From Coccinella septempunctata (lineage: Eukaryota; Arthropoda; Insecta; Coleoptera; Coccinellidae), in contig NC_058190.1 of assembly GCF_907165205.1 (NCBI RefSeq), positions 18,112,001 through 18,176,000 on the forward strand: DNA of 64,000 bases, read 5' to 3'. Positions 25,712-36,881 of this stretch are shown piece by piece. The position numbers and the translations under genes were made by a program. The stretch's first letter is position 1; each line of letters starts with the position of its first letter. The notes below the pieces were generated by a model. That model was given only the letters and a program-made list of their open reading frames with translations. It searched no databases and was not told the DNA's origin.

Positions 25712-26364
25712 CTGTTTTGGGATTGAATTGGAGTCCTAAAGATGATTCTTTCAATTTCTTTTGCAAGCCTCTAACCGAGTCTTCCTGCTCTAAACGAATT
25801 ATGCTCTCTCAATTGGCCAGGGTGTATGATCCTCTTGGATTTGTTGCCCCTACTATTTTCTTATTCAAGCATTTGATACAGAAATTGTGGATTTCTATGC
25901 TTGGTTGGGATGAGACTCCAACTGATGATATCGTTCGCACGTGGCAACAGTACAAATTAGAATTACCATTGTTGTCTGAACTAAGAATTGAACGTCGAAT
26001 CGTTCCCCCTAACGCTTTCTATGAAATTCACGGTTTCTGTGATGCAAGTGAAAAAGGATACGCGTGTGTAGTCTATTTGCGAGCGTTAGGCGCTGACAGA
26101 ATTACTACGCATTTTGTGTGCGCAAAGTCTAAGATTGCTCCCTTGAAGAAAATCAATATACCTCGCCTCGAATTATGTGCTGCTGTCCTTTTAACTAAAC
26201 TTATGCGCTTTGTTGTTGACGTTTTTAGTGATGTCATATCGATAAAGAAGGTAGTTTCTTGGTCTGATTCACAAATTGTTCTCCATTGGCTCAAAGGCAC
26301 GCCCAATCGTTGGAAGACATTCGTTGCAAACCGCGTTTCATACATTCAATCTCATATACCGCAA
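25712..26364 (+). pseudogene. BEL/Pao retrotransposon fragment (end of RT to RNase H)
   Basis: About 650 bp that is not satellite. It encodes, in one open frame, a Pao-type polyprotein segment: VLGLNWSPKDD, then LARVYDPLGFVAP, GFCDASEKGYACVVY (start of the RNase H-like fold), IPRLELCAAVLL and SWSDSQIVLHWL. These are hallmarks of the RT/RNase H linker of BEL/Pao elements. There is no LTR, integrase, protease or target duplication. Both ends are abrupt, with inverted satellite B on the left and + satellite B on the right. The open frame continues by chance into satellite sequence on both sides (25681-26526). I read it as a dead fragment captured at a break, not a gene. Confidence 0.9.
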
Positions 26365-29300
26365 AATATTTTCATGATGAACTTTCAAATATCCGACGTT
26401 TTTCAAAGAAAAATCGAATTTATTGTTTTTCCATTTTTCATTTTCCAGTTCAATTTGAACTGCTCTCTGGAGTGCAATTCTCTATTGAATCATCAACTGT
26501 TTATTTTGGTGGAATCAACAAAGTAAGTATTATACACTCCATATCCTAAGACAGTAGTTGAACTCCCTGATTTTCAGGCAGAAAAGCAAATAGGTCATTT
26601 TAGGGGGGTCTAACCCCTTGCTCATTTTTGACCCAAAAAATCGAGATTTTCGATTTTTAGTTTTTGCGCTGGAACGGAAGCCTCATCAACGCTGATTACG
26701 AAACCGGAAATCCCAATTGGATCAGACGAATATAACAAGAGATATTGCAGATTGAAATTTGCAACTTTTGAAAAATGACATTTCCAAAATGAAAATCTGA
26801 TCGGTGGGATAAAGGCTTTCGGGAATGCTCGCAATAGATTCGGCGTATTTGAAAACCTTTATTTTCATACCAAACCTTCAAATATCTGGCTTCGTTTCAA
26901 AAAAAAATCGAATTTATTGTTTTTCCATTTTCAATTTTCCAGTTCACTTTGAACTGCTCTCTGGAGTGCAATTCTCTATAGAATCATCAACTGTTAGGTT
27001 TGGTTGAATCAACAAAGTAAGTATTATACACTCCATATCCAAAGACAGTAGTAGGACACCCTGATTTTTATGCAAAGGGGTCATTTTAGGGGGGTCTAAC
27101 CCCTTGCTCATTTTTGACCCAAAAAATCGAGATTTTCGATATTTAGTTTTTGAGCTGGAATGGAAGCCTTATCAATGCTGATTACGAAACCGGAAATCCC
27201 AATTGGATCAGACGAATATACAAGAGATATTGCAGATTGAAATTTTCAACTGTTGAAAAATGACATTTCCAAAATGAAAATCTGATCGGTGAGAGATAGG
27301 CTTTCCAGAATGCTCGCAATGGATTCAGCTTATTTGAAAACCTATATTTTCATGATAAACTTTCAAATATCTGACTTTGCTTAAAAAAAAATCGAATTTA
27401 TTGTTTTTCAATTTTTCATTTTCCAGTTCACTTTGGAGTGCTCTCTAGAGTGCAATTCTCTATTGAATCATCAACTGTTAGGTTCGGTTGAATCCAAAAA
27501 GTGAGTTTCATACACTCCATATCCTAAGACAGTAGTAGGACACCCTGATTTTTATGCAAAGGGGTCATTTTAGGGGGGTCTAACCCCTTGCTCATTTTTG
27601 ACCCAAAAAATCGAGATTTTCGATATTAAGTTCTTGAGCTGGAATGGAAGCCTGATCAATGCTGATTACGAAACCGGAAATCCCAATTGGATCAGACGAA
27701 TATAACAAGAGATATTGCAGATTGAAATTTGCAACTTTTGAAAAATGACATTTCCAAAATGAAAATCTGATCGGTGGGATAAAGGCTTTCGGGAATGCTC
27801 GCAATAGATTCGGCGTATTTGAAAACCTTTATTTTCATACCAAACCTTCAAATATCTGGCTTCGTTTCAAAAAAAAATCGAATTTATTGATTTTCGATTT
27901 TCAATTTTCCAGTTCACTTTGGACTGCTCTCTGGAGTGCAATTCTCTATAGAATCATCAACTGTTAGGTTTGGTCGAATCAAAAAAGTAAGTATTATACA
28001 CTCCATATCCTAAAACAGTAGTAGGACACCCTGATTTGTATGCAGAGGAGCAAATAGGTCATTTTAGGGGGGTCTAAGCCCTTGCTCATTTTTGACCCAA
28101 AAAATCGAGATTTTCGATATTAAGTTCTTGAGCTGGAATGGAAGCCTGATCAATGCTGATTACGAAACCGGAAATCCCAATTGGATCAGACGAATATAAC
28201 AAGAGATATTGCAGATTGAAATTTGCAACTTATGAAAAATGACTTTTCCAAAATGAAAATCTGAACAGTGGGAGATAGGCTTCCGGGAATGCTCGCAATA
28301 GATTCAGCGTATTTGAAAACCTTCATTTTCATACCAAGCCTTCAAATATCTCACTTTGTTTAAAAAAAAAATCGAATTTATTTTTTTTCCGTTTTTCATT
28401 TTCCAGTCCAATTTGAACTGCTCTCTGGAGTGCAATTCTCTATTGAATCATCAACTGTTAGGTTCGGTTGAATCAAAAAAGTGAGTTTTATACACTCCAT
28501 ATCCTAAGACAGTAGTAGGACACCCTGATTTTTATGCAGAGGAGCAAATAGGTCATTTTATGGGGGTCTAAGCCCTTGCTCCATTTTGACAGAAAAAATC
28601 GAGATTTTCGATATTTAGTTGTTGAGCTGGAACGGAAGCCTGATCAATGCTGATTACGAAACCGGAAATCCGAATTGGATCAGACGAATATAACAAGAGA
28701 TATTGCAGATTGAAATTTGCAACTTTTGCAAAATGACATTTTCAAGATGAAAATCTGAACGGAGAGAGATAGGCTTTCAGGAGTACTTGTTATAGATTCA
28801 GCATATTCGAAAACCTAAATTTTCATCATGAACTCTCAAATATCGGACGTTGTTTGAAGAAAAATCGAATATTGTTTTTCCATTTTTCATTTTCCAGTTC
28901 AATTTGAACTGCTCTCTGGAGTGCAATTCTCTATTGAATCATCAACTGTTTAGTTTGGTGGAATCAACAAAGTAAGTATTATACACTCCATATCCTAAGA
29001 CAGTAATTGAACTTCCTGATTTTCAGGCAGAAGAGCAAATAGGTCATTTTAGGGGGTCTAACCCCTTGCTCATTTTTGAACCAAAAAATCGAGATTTTCG
29101 ATTTTTAGTTTTTGCGCTGGAATGGAAGCCTCATCAACGTTGATTACGAAACCGGAAATCCCAATTGGATCAGACAAATATAACAAGAGATATCGCAGAT
29201 TGAAAAATAGGTCATTTTAGGGGGTCTAACCCCTTGCTCATTTTTGAACCAAAAAATCGAGATTTTCGATTTTTAGTTTTTGCGCTGGAATGGAAGCCTC

Positions 29301-30259
29301 ATCAACGCTGATTACGAAACCGGAAATTTGCTACTTTTGAAAAATGACATTTCCAAAATGAAAATCTGAACGGTGGGAGATAGGCTTTCGGGAATGCTCG
29401 CAATAGATTCAGCGTATTCGAAAACCTTTTTTTTCATACCAAACCTGCAAATATCTGACTTCGTTTAAGAAAAAATCGAATTTATTGTTTTTCCATTTTC
29501 AATTTTCCAGTTCACTTTGAAGTGCTCTCCGGAGTGCAATTCTCTATAGAATCATCAACTGTTTGGTTTGGTTGAGTCAACAAAGTAAGTATTATACACT
29601 CCATATAGTAAGACAGTAGTAGGACACCCTGATTTTTATGCAAAGGAGCAAATAGGTCATTTTAGGGGGGTCTAACCCCTCTCTTATTTTTGACCCAAAA
29701 ATTCGAGATTTTCTATTTTTAGTTTTTGCGCTGGAATGGAAGCCTCATCAACGCTGATTACGAAACCGGAAATCCCAATTGGATCAGACAAACATAACAA
29801 GAGATATTGCAGATTGAAATTTGCTACTTTTGAAAAATGACATTTCCAAAATGAAAATCTGAACGGTGGGAGATAGGCTTTCAGGAATGCTCGCTATAGA
29901 TTCAGCGTATTTGAAAACCTTTATTTTCATACCAAGCCTTCAAATATCTGACTTTGTTTAAAAAAAAACCGAATTTATTGTTTTTCCATTTTTCATTTTC
30001 CAGATCACTTTGAACTGCTCTCTGCTCATCAACTGTTAGGTTCGGTTGAATCAAAAAAGTGAGTCTTATACACTCCATATCCTAAGACAGTAGTAGGACA
30101 CCCTGATTTTTATGCAAAGGAGCAAATAGGTCATTTTATGGGGGTCTAAGCCCTTGCTCCTTTTTGACCCAAAAAATCGAGATTTTCGATATTAAGTTGT
30201 TGAGCTGGCACGGGAGCCTGATCAATGCTGATTACGAAACCGGAAATCCAAATTGGATC
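26365..30259 (+). repeat. Satellite B block between BEL/Pao fragment and copia element
   Basis: About eight + monomers with the usual cassette. Irregularities: at about 29206 a monomer is cut short and the GGTCATTTTAGGGGG part is repeated, giving two truncated copies in tandem (29041-29340); an exon-like segment at 30004-30058 has lost 19 bases. The block ends at GGATC (30255-30259), the copia target duplication. Confidence 0.94.
30004..30058 (+). other. Shortened exon-like cassette (19-bp deletion)
   Basis: In this satellite B copy the exon-like segment between CATTTTCCAG and GTGAGT is 55 nt rather than 74. Bases are missing between CTCTCTG and TCATCAACTG. Both flanking splice-like signals are kept. 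It is a natural length variant of the cassette described at 13071-13144. Confidence 0.7.
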
Positions 30260-30442
30260 TGTTGGCAAATAAGAACGCAACCATGTTTATTTTGTAAGTT
30301 GGCAACATTGATCATTTTACTTTACTGTGTGCATATGGTTGGTAATAATACACTTCAGTTTTTTTGTAACCTATGTGCCAAGAATATACGATCGTTGCAT
30401 TTCCATGGTAATCATTATTTTATTTCCACCTAAATATCAACA
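30260..30442 (+). repeat. 5' LTR of copia element (183 bp)
   Basis: It begins TGTTGGCAAATAAG and ends AAATATCAACA. It is identical to 34460-34642 except at the eleventh base (T here, A there) and one C/T difference near 30402. The GGATC duplication lies just outside. Confidence 0.97.
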
Positions 30443-30454
30443 TGGTAGCAGAGC
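30443..30454 (+). other. Primer binding site of copia element
   Basis: TGGTAGCAGAGC follows the 5' LTR directly. It complements the 3' end of eukaryotic initiator methionine tRNA (CTCTGCTACCA) over eleven of twelve bases. About 158 bp of untranslated leader separate it from the gag ATG. Confidence 0.85.
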
Positions 30455-30612
30455 GTGGTTGATTGCCACTTGTGGAAATAAAAAAAAAAAGTAAAAACAG
30501 TGAAAACTAAGAAAACCGGCCGGCGTTTTTTGTCTGTCATATATTTTGAGGTTACCGGGGCGGCGTGCTCGGTCAGAAGAAATCACGTAAAAGCCACAAA
30601 TACGCATAGAAA

Positions 30613-31692
30613 ATGTCGAATTCGGGGTACAATCCATTCCATATCGACAGACTAGTTGGAAGAGATAACTATGCCAGTTGGAAGTTTGCAGTCCAAGCAT
30701 ATTTCGAACTCGACGATTTATGGGGTTGTGTCACAGGTACCAATACCGATCAGATAAAAGAAACCAAGGCGAAATCTAAGTTGATTTTATTACTGGACCC
30801 TATCATTTACGTACATGTACAGAATGCAACTACTTGTAAAGAAGTCTGGGAGAGTTTGGAACAGGCTTTTGATGACAGCGGGTTGTACAGGAGAGTAGCC
30901 TTGTTGAGAGACCTGATAACAACTACATTGAAATCTTCTCGAAGCGTAGATGATTATGTGAATAAAATAATGTCGACCGCCCACAAGCTCAGGAATATTA
31001 ACTTTGACATTGATGACGAATGGCTTGGTACGCTCATGTTAGCTGGCCTCCCTGAAGTCTATAAGCCCATGATCATGGGGCTGGAGAGCTCTGGCATTAA
31101 GATAAGTGCTGATTCTATTAAATCTAAACTCCTGCAGGAAGTACAATGCTCAGATAGTTCAGCATTCTTCACAAGGAAAAAGGTCACTCAAAGAAATCAA
31201 AATGAATCAACAAAGGTCAACAAAGTACCCCGATGTTATAATTGTAACAAGCATGGACACTTTGCTAGGAATTGTCGTGCTCCGAAAAAGAAGAATACAG
31301 AAAATAAGGAAGAAAATAAAGGTTTTGTTGCAGCTTTTTCAGCATCTCCTCAGACAATGAATCCGGACCTGTGGTATGTGGACTCAGGCGCCTCCATGCA
31401 TATGACAAATAGATGTGACTGGATGTATGATGTTACAAATCCACCGATACCCACCATAACTGTTGCCAGTAAGACACCGCTACCTGTGGAAAGTATGGGA
31501 AAGGTCAATTTATTGCTAAATGGTAATAAAGAAAGTAAAATTCAGGTAAGACAAATTTTATACATACCTAAACTTGCTGCAAACCTCCTGTCAGTCAGTG
31601 CTATGGTGAAAAGTGGCTGTAATGTCAATTTTAGAGATGAAGGTTGTGATATCTATGATAAAAAGGCAAGCTCCTGTGTTCAGCCACACTAG
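30613..31692 (+). CDS. Copia Gag and protease part of the polyprotein (frame ends early)
   Basis: 359 aa from ATG (AAAATGTCG). Residues about 1-180 form a copia-type Gag (UBN2/Retrotran_gag_2-like: NYASWKFAVQAYF, EVWESLEQAF, SLRDL-type helices). A CCHC zinc knuckle, CYNCNKHGHFARNC, sits at 208-221, followed by a lysine-rich stretch. The aspartic protease motif WYVDSGAS has its catalytic Asp at 257, then NLLSVSAMV. Gag builds the particle and protease cuts the polyprotein. The frame stops at 31690 soon after protease. The integrase frame downstream lies one base back, and the phase change falls at or near the A-run 31660-31664. In copia elements these parts are normally one frame, so a one-base loss is likely. 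Confidence 0.92.
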   Translation: MSNSGYNPFHIDRLVGRDNYASWKFAVQAYFELDDLWGCVTGTNTDQIKETKAKSKLILLLDPIIYVHVQNATTCKEVWESLEQAFDDSGLYRRVALLRDLITTTLKSSRSVDDYVNKIMSTAHKLRNINFDIDDEWLGTLMLAGLPEVYKPMIMGLESSGIKISADSIKSKLLQEVQCSDSSAFFTRKKVTQRNQNESTKVNKVPRCYNCNKHGHFARNCRAPKKKNTENKEENKGFVAAFSASPQTMNPDLWYVDSGASMHMTNRCDWMYDVTNPPIPTITVASKTPLPVESMGKVNLLLNGNKESKIQVRQILYIPKLAANLLSVSAMVKSGCNVNFRDEGCDIYDKKASSCVQPH

Positions 31693-34511
31693 TTAACAAT
31701 TTATATTTACTAAATACACACAGAGAAGAATTTTCTAACCTGTCTTGTTCAGATAACTTGAACGATTTTGTCCTGTGGCATAGACGCATGGGACACCTGA
31801 ATTTTTCAGATGTTAACAAGCTTCCGGAGTGTGCAGAGGGAGTTCAGCCATTCTCAGACAAAAATAAAGGACCTATCACATGTGCTACCTGTCTCTCGGG
31901 GAAACAGACCAGATTGCCCTTTAACAACATTGGTTCAAGATCTTCACAACCACTGCAGCTGGTCCACACTGATTTATGTGGACCAATGGAGCAAGAATCT
32001 TTGGGAGGTATGAAATATTTTATCACCTTTATTGACGATTACACAAGACGAGTTCATGTCTATTTTTTGAAAAATAAATTGAATGTTGTAGAAGTTTTCA
32101 AGGATTACAAAAACAAAGTAGAGAATGAACATGAAAGAAAAATAAAAGTAATTCGTTCTGATAATGGAAAAGAATACTGCAATAGAGAATTTGAAAACTT
32201 TTTGAACAAACACGGGATTGAACATCAAACAAGTGCTCCGTACTCACCCCAGCAGAATGGTCTTGCTGAACGAATGAACAGGACCCTGGTGGAAAGAGCA
32301 AAATGTATGTTGTTTGATGCTCAGCTTGCAAAACAGTTCTGGGCAGAAGCCCTTGCAACGGCAGCATATACAATTAACAGGTCACCTACAAAATCAATTG
32401 ATGGTAAAACCCCTATGGAGATGTGGACTGGTAAGAAACCTAATTTGTCTAATTTAAAAGTATTTGGCTGTGAAGTAATGACACAAGTTCCAAAGGAAAA
32501 ACGCCTCAAATGGGACTCCAAATCCGGAAAGTTATTATTCGTTGGTTATTGTGAATCTACCAAAGGATACCGAATATTTGATCCAGTTACCAATAGAATC
32601 ATAAAAAGTAGAGATGTGGTATTTTTAGAAAATATGAAAAAGTACGATAATAATATATACTTACCTTGTACATCCAACAGCAGCAGTCCAGAGGTACAGT
32701 CACTCGAAGCCTGTAAAGAAGAATTAGACGACAGCACGGACCATTTTACTGGCGAGTCAAGCAAAGGCTATCAGTCTGGCGAGAATGATGATCCATCTTA
32801 CATACCAGAGGAATCGATTGATCATGAGTCACTGATAAGAGACATAAATTTACGTCCACGGAGACCTGTTCGGTATGCAGAAACAGATGAACATGATGTA
32901 AGTTACTTCTGTCCAATACTTAATTTAAATGATCCTCAAACAGCAGATGAAGCATTATCATCGTCTCATGCTGACCAATGGAAAAGGGCGATGCAAGAAG
33001 AGTATGACTCTCTGATCAAAAACAAAACTTGGTCACTGGTTGATGCACCGTCTGGGAAAAGAGTCTTACCATGTAAATGGGTCTATAAAACGAAAACTAA
33101 TGAAAAAGGTGAGATTATCCGTTTCAAAGCAAGATTGGTTATCAAAGGGTATGCTCAGAGAAAGGGATGTGACTATGATGAGACCCATGCTCCTGTTGTA
33201 CGATACACATCTGTTCGATTCTTACTTTCACTGGCTTCAAAGTATGATTTAGAAATGTTTCAGATGGATGCCATAAGTGCTTTTCTTCAAGGTGACATAG
33301 ATACTGAGATATACATGTCACAACCAGAATACTACAAAAAAAATGATCAAGTATGCATTTTACATAAATCAATTTATGGACTCAAGCAAGCTAGCTGGCA
33401 GTGGAATCTTAAATTGAACAATATTTTATTAAAAATTGGCTTACAAAGATCACATGTAGATCCATGTATTTATTATTTGGTAAATGAGTCTACAACTATA
33501 TTCATTGCAGTGTGGGTGGATGACCTGTTGATATTCACAAATAATAAGGATAAAACAACAGAGATTAAAAACAAGTTGAAAGGAGAATGCAGTATGAAAG
33601 ACCTAGGTGAAATGAAGAATTGTATTGGCATAAACATAAATAGGAACCGAGAGGCAGGTATGTTAGATCAAGAAAAGTACATCAACCTGATATTGGACCG
33701 CTTTAATATGTCTGATTGCAAACCAGTTTGTACCCCGATAGAGGTAAATGCGAAATTTGAGAAAAATCCTGGAGATGTAAACAAAAATATCCCATATAGG
33801 GAAGCAGTGGGATGTCTGATATATCTGGCACATGTCACGAGACCTGATATCACCTATGCAGTTAATAAATTGAGTCAATACTGTAATTATCCAGGGAATC
33901 AACACTGGCTTGGAATAAAAAGGATTATGAGGTATCTTCAAGGAACCAAGGACCTAAAGCTATGCTATGTCAAAGATGACTCAATGGAAATAACTGGATA
34001 TTGTGATGCTGACTGGGCGAGTGACCCTGTAGACAGACGATCGTGTACGGGTTATACTTTTCTGTTTCAGAATGCCTGTTTGTCTTGGAATTCGTGTAGA
34101 CAGCAAACCGTGGCACTCTCTACGGCGGAGGCCGAATATATGGCGATGGCGGCGGCGACCCAGGAGGCCCTGTGGCTGCGGCAGCTGCAGGCCGAACTCA
34201 TTCAAGGCGAAGCCAGCGCGCTACTTATCCACTGTGACAACCAAAGTGCAATAAGACTGGCATCAACAGACTGTTATAAACGAAAAACCAAACATATTGA
34301 TATTCGTTTGCATTTTCTTAGAGAAAACATTGTTAATTCTAAAGTTAAATTTAAATTTGTTAATGGTTGTAACATGGTAGCTGATAACTTGACTAAAGGC
34401 ACTACTTATGAAAAACATTTGTTCTGTATAAATAAAATGGGTCTGCGTTCTGTGGGGAGTGTTGGCAAAAAAGAACGCAACCATGTTTATTTTGTAAGTT
34501 GGCAACATTGA
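31665..34511 (+). CDS. Copia integrase, reverse transcriptase and RNase H
   Basis: The open frame runs from about 31665 to TAA/TGA at 34509-34511; the first ATG in it is 31758 (917 aa from there), but it should normally be translated as part of the polyprotein. From that ATG: integrase zinc finger LWHRRMGH...CATC (about 6-50), integrase core Asp in HTDLCG (about 71), RSDNGKEY (about 135) and Glu in NGLAERMN (about 171), the copia-type GKKP region, reverse transcriptase with FQMDAISAFLQ and the active-site AVWVDDLLIF (about 585-594), and RNase H with GYCDADWASD, STAEAEYMA and HCDNQSA. All catalytic marks are present. The stop lies inside the 3' LTR. No frame break is seen after 31665. Confidence 0.93.
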   Translation, partial: GKLLCSATLVNNLYLLNTHREEFSNLSCSDNLNDFVLWHRRMGHLNFSDVNKLPECAEGVQPFSDKNKGPITCATCLSGKQTRLPFNNIGSRSSQPLQLVHTDLCGPMEQESLGGMKYFITFIDDYTRRVHVYFLKNKLNVVEVFKDYKNKVENEHERKIKVIRSDNGKEYCNREFENFLNKHGIEHQTSAPYSPQQNGLAERMNRTLVERAKCMLFDAQLAKQFWAEALATAAYTINRSPTKSIDGKTPMEMWTGKKPNLSNLKVFGCEVMTQVPKEKRLKWDSKSGKLLFVGYCESTKGYRIFDPVTNRIIKSRDVVFLENMKKYDNNIYLPCTSNSSSPEVQSLEACKEELDDSTDHFTGESSKGYQSGENDDPSYIPEESIDHESLIRDINLRPRRPVRYAETDEHDVSYFCPILNLNDPQTADEALSSSHADQWKRAMQEEYDSLIKNKTWSLVDAPSGKRVLPCKWVYKTKTNEKGEIIRFKARLVIKGYAQRKGCDYDETHAPVVRYTSVRFLLSLASKYDLEMFQMDAISAFLQGDIDTEIYMSQPEYYKKNDQVCILHKSIYGLKQASWQWNLKLNNILLKIGLQRSHVDPCIYYLVNESTTIFIAVWVDDLLIFTNNKDKTTEIKNKLKGECSMKDLGEMKNCIGININRNREAGMLDQEKYINLILDRFNMSDCKPVCTPIEVNAKFEKNPGDVNKNIPYREAVGCLIYLAHVTRPDITYAVNKLSQYCNYPGNQHWLGIKRIMRYLQGTKDLKLCYVKDDSMEITGYCDADWASDPVDRRSCTGYTFLFQNACLSWNSCRQQTVALSTAEAEYMAMAAATQEALWLRQLQAELIQGEASALLIHCDNQSAIRLASTDCYKRKTKHIDIRLHFLRENIVNSKVKFKFVNGCNMVADNLTKGTTYEKHLFCINKMGLRSVGSVGKKERNHVYFVSWQH
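34451..34459 (+). other. Polypurine tract of copia element
   Basis: TGTGGGGAG immediately precedes the 3' LTR. It is short and contains two T residues, so it is a weak but correctly placed match to the plus-strand primer site. Confidence 0.55.
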
Positions 34512-34642
34512 TCATTTTACTTTACTGTGTGCATATGGTTGGTAATAATACACTTCAGTTTTTTTGTAACCTATGTGCCAAGAATATACGATCGTTGCAT
34601 TTTCATGGTAATCATTATTTTATTTCCACCTAAATATCAACA
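34460..34642 (+). repeat. 3' LTR of copia element (183 bp)
   Basis: It begins TGTTGGCAAAAAAG and ends AAATATCAACA, followed by the GGATC duplication at 34643-34647. It has two differences from the 5' LTR. The polyprotein stop codon lies within its first 52 bases. Confidence 0.97.
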
Positions 34643-36513
34643 GGATCAGACGAATATAACAAGAGATATTGCTGATTGAAATTTGCAACCTTTGGAAATT
34701 GACATTTCCAAAATGAAAATCTGAACGGTGGGAGATAGGCTTTCGGGAATGCTCGCAATAGATTCAGCGTATTTGAGAACCTTTATTTTTATATCAAACC
34801 TTCAAATATCGGACGTTGTTTGAAGAAAAATCGAATATTGTTTTTCCATTTTTCATTTTCCAGTTCAATTTGAACTGCTCTCTGGAGTGCAATTCTCTAT
34901 TGAATCATCAACTGTTTAGTTTGATGGAATCAACAAAGTAAGTATTATACACTCCATATCCTAAGACAGTAGTTGAACTTCCTGATTTTCAGGCAGAAGA
35001 GCAAATAGGTCATTTTAGGGGTCTAACCACTTGCTCATTTTTGAACCAAAAAAATCGAGATTTTCGATTTTTAGTTTTTGCGCTGGAATGGAAGCCTAAT
35101 CAACGCTGATTACGAAACCGGAAATCCCAATTGGATCAGACGAATATAACAAGAGATATTGCAGATTGAAATTTGCAACCTTTGGAAAATGACATTTCCA
35201 AAATGAAAATCTGAACGGTGGGAGATAGGCTTTCGGGAATGCTCGCAATAGATTCAGCGTATTTGAGAACCTTTATTTTCATATCAAACCTTCAAATATC
35301 TGACTTCGTAAAAAAAAATCGAATTTATTGTTTTTCCATTTTCAATTTTCCAGTTCACTTTGAAGTGCTCTCTGGAGTGCAATTCTCTATAGAATCATCA
35401 ACTGTTTGGTTTGGTTGAGTCAACAAAGTAAGTATTATACACTCCATATCCTAAGACAGTAGTAGGACACCCTGATTTTTATGCGAAGGAGCAAATAGGT
35501 CATTTTAGGGGGGTCTAACACCTTGCTCATTTTTGACCCAAAAAATCGAGATTTTCGATATTTAGTTTTTGAGCTGGAATGGAAGTCTTATCAATGCTGA
35601 TTACGAAACCGGAAATCCCAATTGGATCAGACGAATATAACAAGAGATATTGCAGATTGAAATTTTCAACTTTTGAAAAATGACATTTCCAAAATGAAAA
35701 TCTGAACGGTGAGAGATAGGTTTTCGAGAATGCTCGCTCGCAATGGATTCAGCCTATTTGAAAACCTATATTCTTATGATAAACTTTCAAATATCTGACA
35801 TTGTTTAAAAAATAATCGAATTTATTGTTTTTCCATTTTTCATTTTCCAGTTCACTTTGAACTGCTCTCTGGAGTGCAATTCTCTATTGAATCATCAACT
35901 GTTAGGTTTGGTTGAATCAAAAAAGTGAGTATTATACACTTCATATCCTAAGACAGTAGTAGGACACCCTGATTTTTATGCAAAGGAGCAAATAGGTCAT
36001 TTTAGGGGGGTCTAACCCCTTGCTGATTTTTGACCCAAAAAATCGAGATTTTCGACATTTAGGTCTTGAGTTGGAATGGAAGCCTTATCAATGCTGATTA
36101 CGAAACCGGAAATCCCAATTGGATCAGACAAATATAACAAGAGATATCGCAGATTGAAATTTGCAACTTTCGAAAAATGCCATTTTCAAGATGAAAATCT
36201 GAACGGAGAGAGATAGGCTTTCAGGAATACTCGCTATAGATTCAGCATATTCGAAAACCTATATTTTCATGATGAACTTTCAAATATCCGACGTTTTTTA
36301 AAGAAAAATCGAATTTATCGTTTTTCCATTTTCAATTTTCCAGTTCACTTTGAAGTGCTCTCTGGAGTGCAATTCTCTATAGAATCATCAACTGTTTGGT
36401 TTGGTTGAGTCAACAAAGTAAGTATTATACACTCCATATCCTAAGACAGTAGTAGGACACCCTGATTTTTATGCAAAGGAGCAAATAGGTCATTTTAGGA
36501 GGGTCTAACCCCT
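34643..36513 (+). repeat. Satellite B block between copia and the 3.5-kb element
   Basis: About four + monomers. From about 34796 the sequence matches 47606-49323 at a constant offset of 12,810 bp, including the rare AATGCTCGCTCGCAATGG duplication at about 35728 (also at 48538 and 55928). It stops at TCTAACCCCT (36513), where the DNA element begins. Confidence 0.95.
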
Positions 36514-36643
36514 CCCAGAAAACCACCTTTCGTTTATTAAACATATATAAGTCAACTTATTCCGACGTATAAATACGGTTTCATTAGACCAAAATAAGAA
36601 GGACAAATGTCCGCGTGGTAGACGTATAAAATCAATCCTGGAT

Positions 36644-36691
36644 ATACGTCTCCTACTCGTATTTCATATACGTCTGATACTCGTATTTCAT
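36644..36691 (+). repeat. Two 24-bp direct repeats in the subterminal region
   Basis: Units 36644-36667 and 36668-36691 both start ATACGTCT and end CTCGTATTTCAT, differing by two bases in the middle. Related single motifs lie at about 36619, 36806, 36854 and 39963. They may be binding sites for the element's missing transposase. Confidence 0.75.
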
Positions 36692-36881
36692 ATATGTCTT
36701 TTAGACTACTTAAGTAATTCAGAAATTACGTCGAAAACCAGTGGTCTATAAACGTTTACAACTCATATATTATAGACTATATTTCAACGACTTCAATTTA
36801 CCAAAAATAGACGTTTAATAATCGTATTTTGTACTACAATTAAGTATCAGTAATAGACGTCTCTGAAGAAAGTTAGATCAC

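Larger units (their letters stand above)
23246..27590. repeat. Large imperfect inverted repeat with about 1.2-kb arms
   Basis: The reverse complement of about 23246-24455 matches about 26366-27590, including rare variants found in both arms: GATCGGTGGGATAAAGGC, GATTCGGCGTATT, ATCTGGCTTCG and CTTTCCAGAATGCTC. The left arm carries a short deletion near 24146. The arms are separated by about 1.9 kb holding the rest of the inverted block and the BEL/Pao fragment. Boundaries are estimated by eye. Confidence 0.75.
30260..34642 (+). mobile_element. Ty1/copia LTR retrotransposon, nearly complete
   Basis: A 4,383-bp element inserted in satellite B. It is flanked by the 5-bp duplication GGATC (30255-30259 and 34643-34647); joining the flanks restores AATTGGATCAGACG of the satellite. 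It has two 183-bp LTRs (TG...CA), an initiator-Met-type primer site, a gag-protease frame and an integrase-RT-RNase H frame in copia order (integrase before RT). The LTRs differ at two sites, suggesting a fairly recent insertion. The two coding frames are separated by a one-base phase change near 31660, so this copy probably cannot make a full polyprotein. I describe the break but do not reconstruct it. Confidence 0.96.

Noticed and set aside
25681..26526. A 281-codon open frame that looks like a chimeric gene.
   Set aside because: Its ends are satellite B sequence fused by chance to the BEL/Pao fragment; only the middle is real protein-coding ancestry.
30164..30433. 89-codon open frame across the left copia boundary.
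   Set aside because: It runs from satellite B into the LTR by chance and has no domain.
31655..31670. Programmed -1 frameshift site in the copia element.
   Set aside because: The heptamer in the reading frame is T AAA AAG, not a canonical slippery X XXY YYZ, and copia elements normally use a single frame; an indel is simpler.
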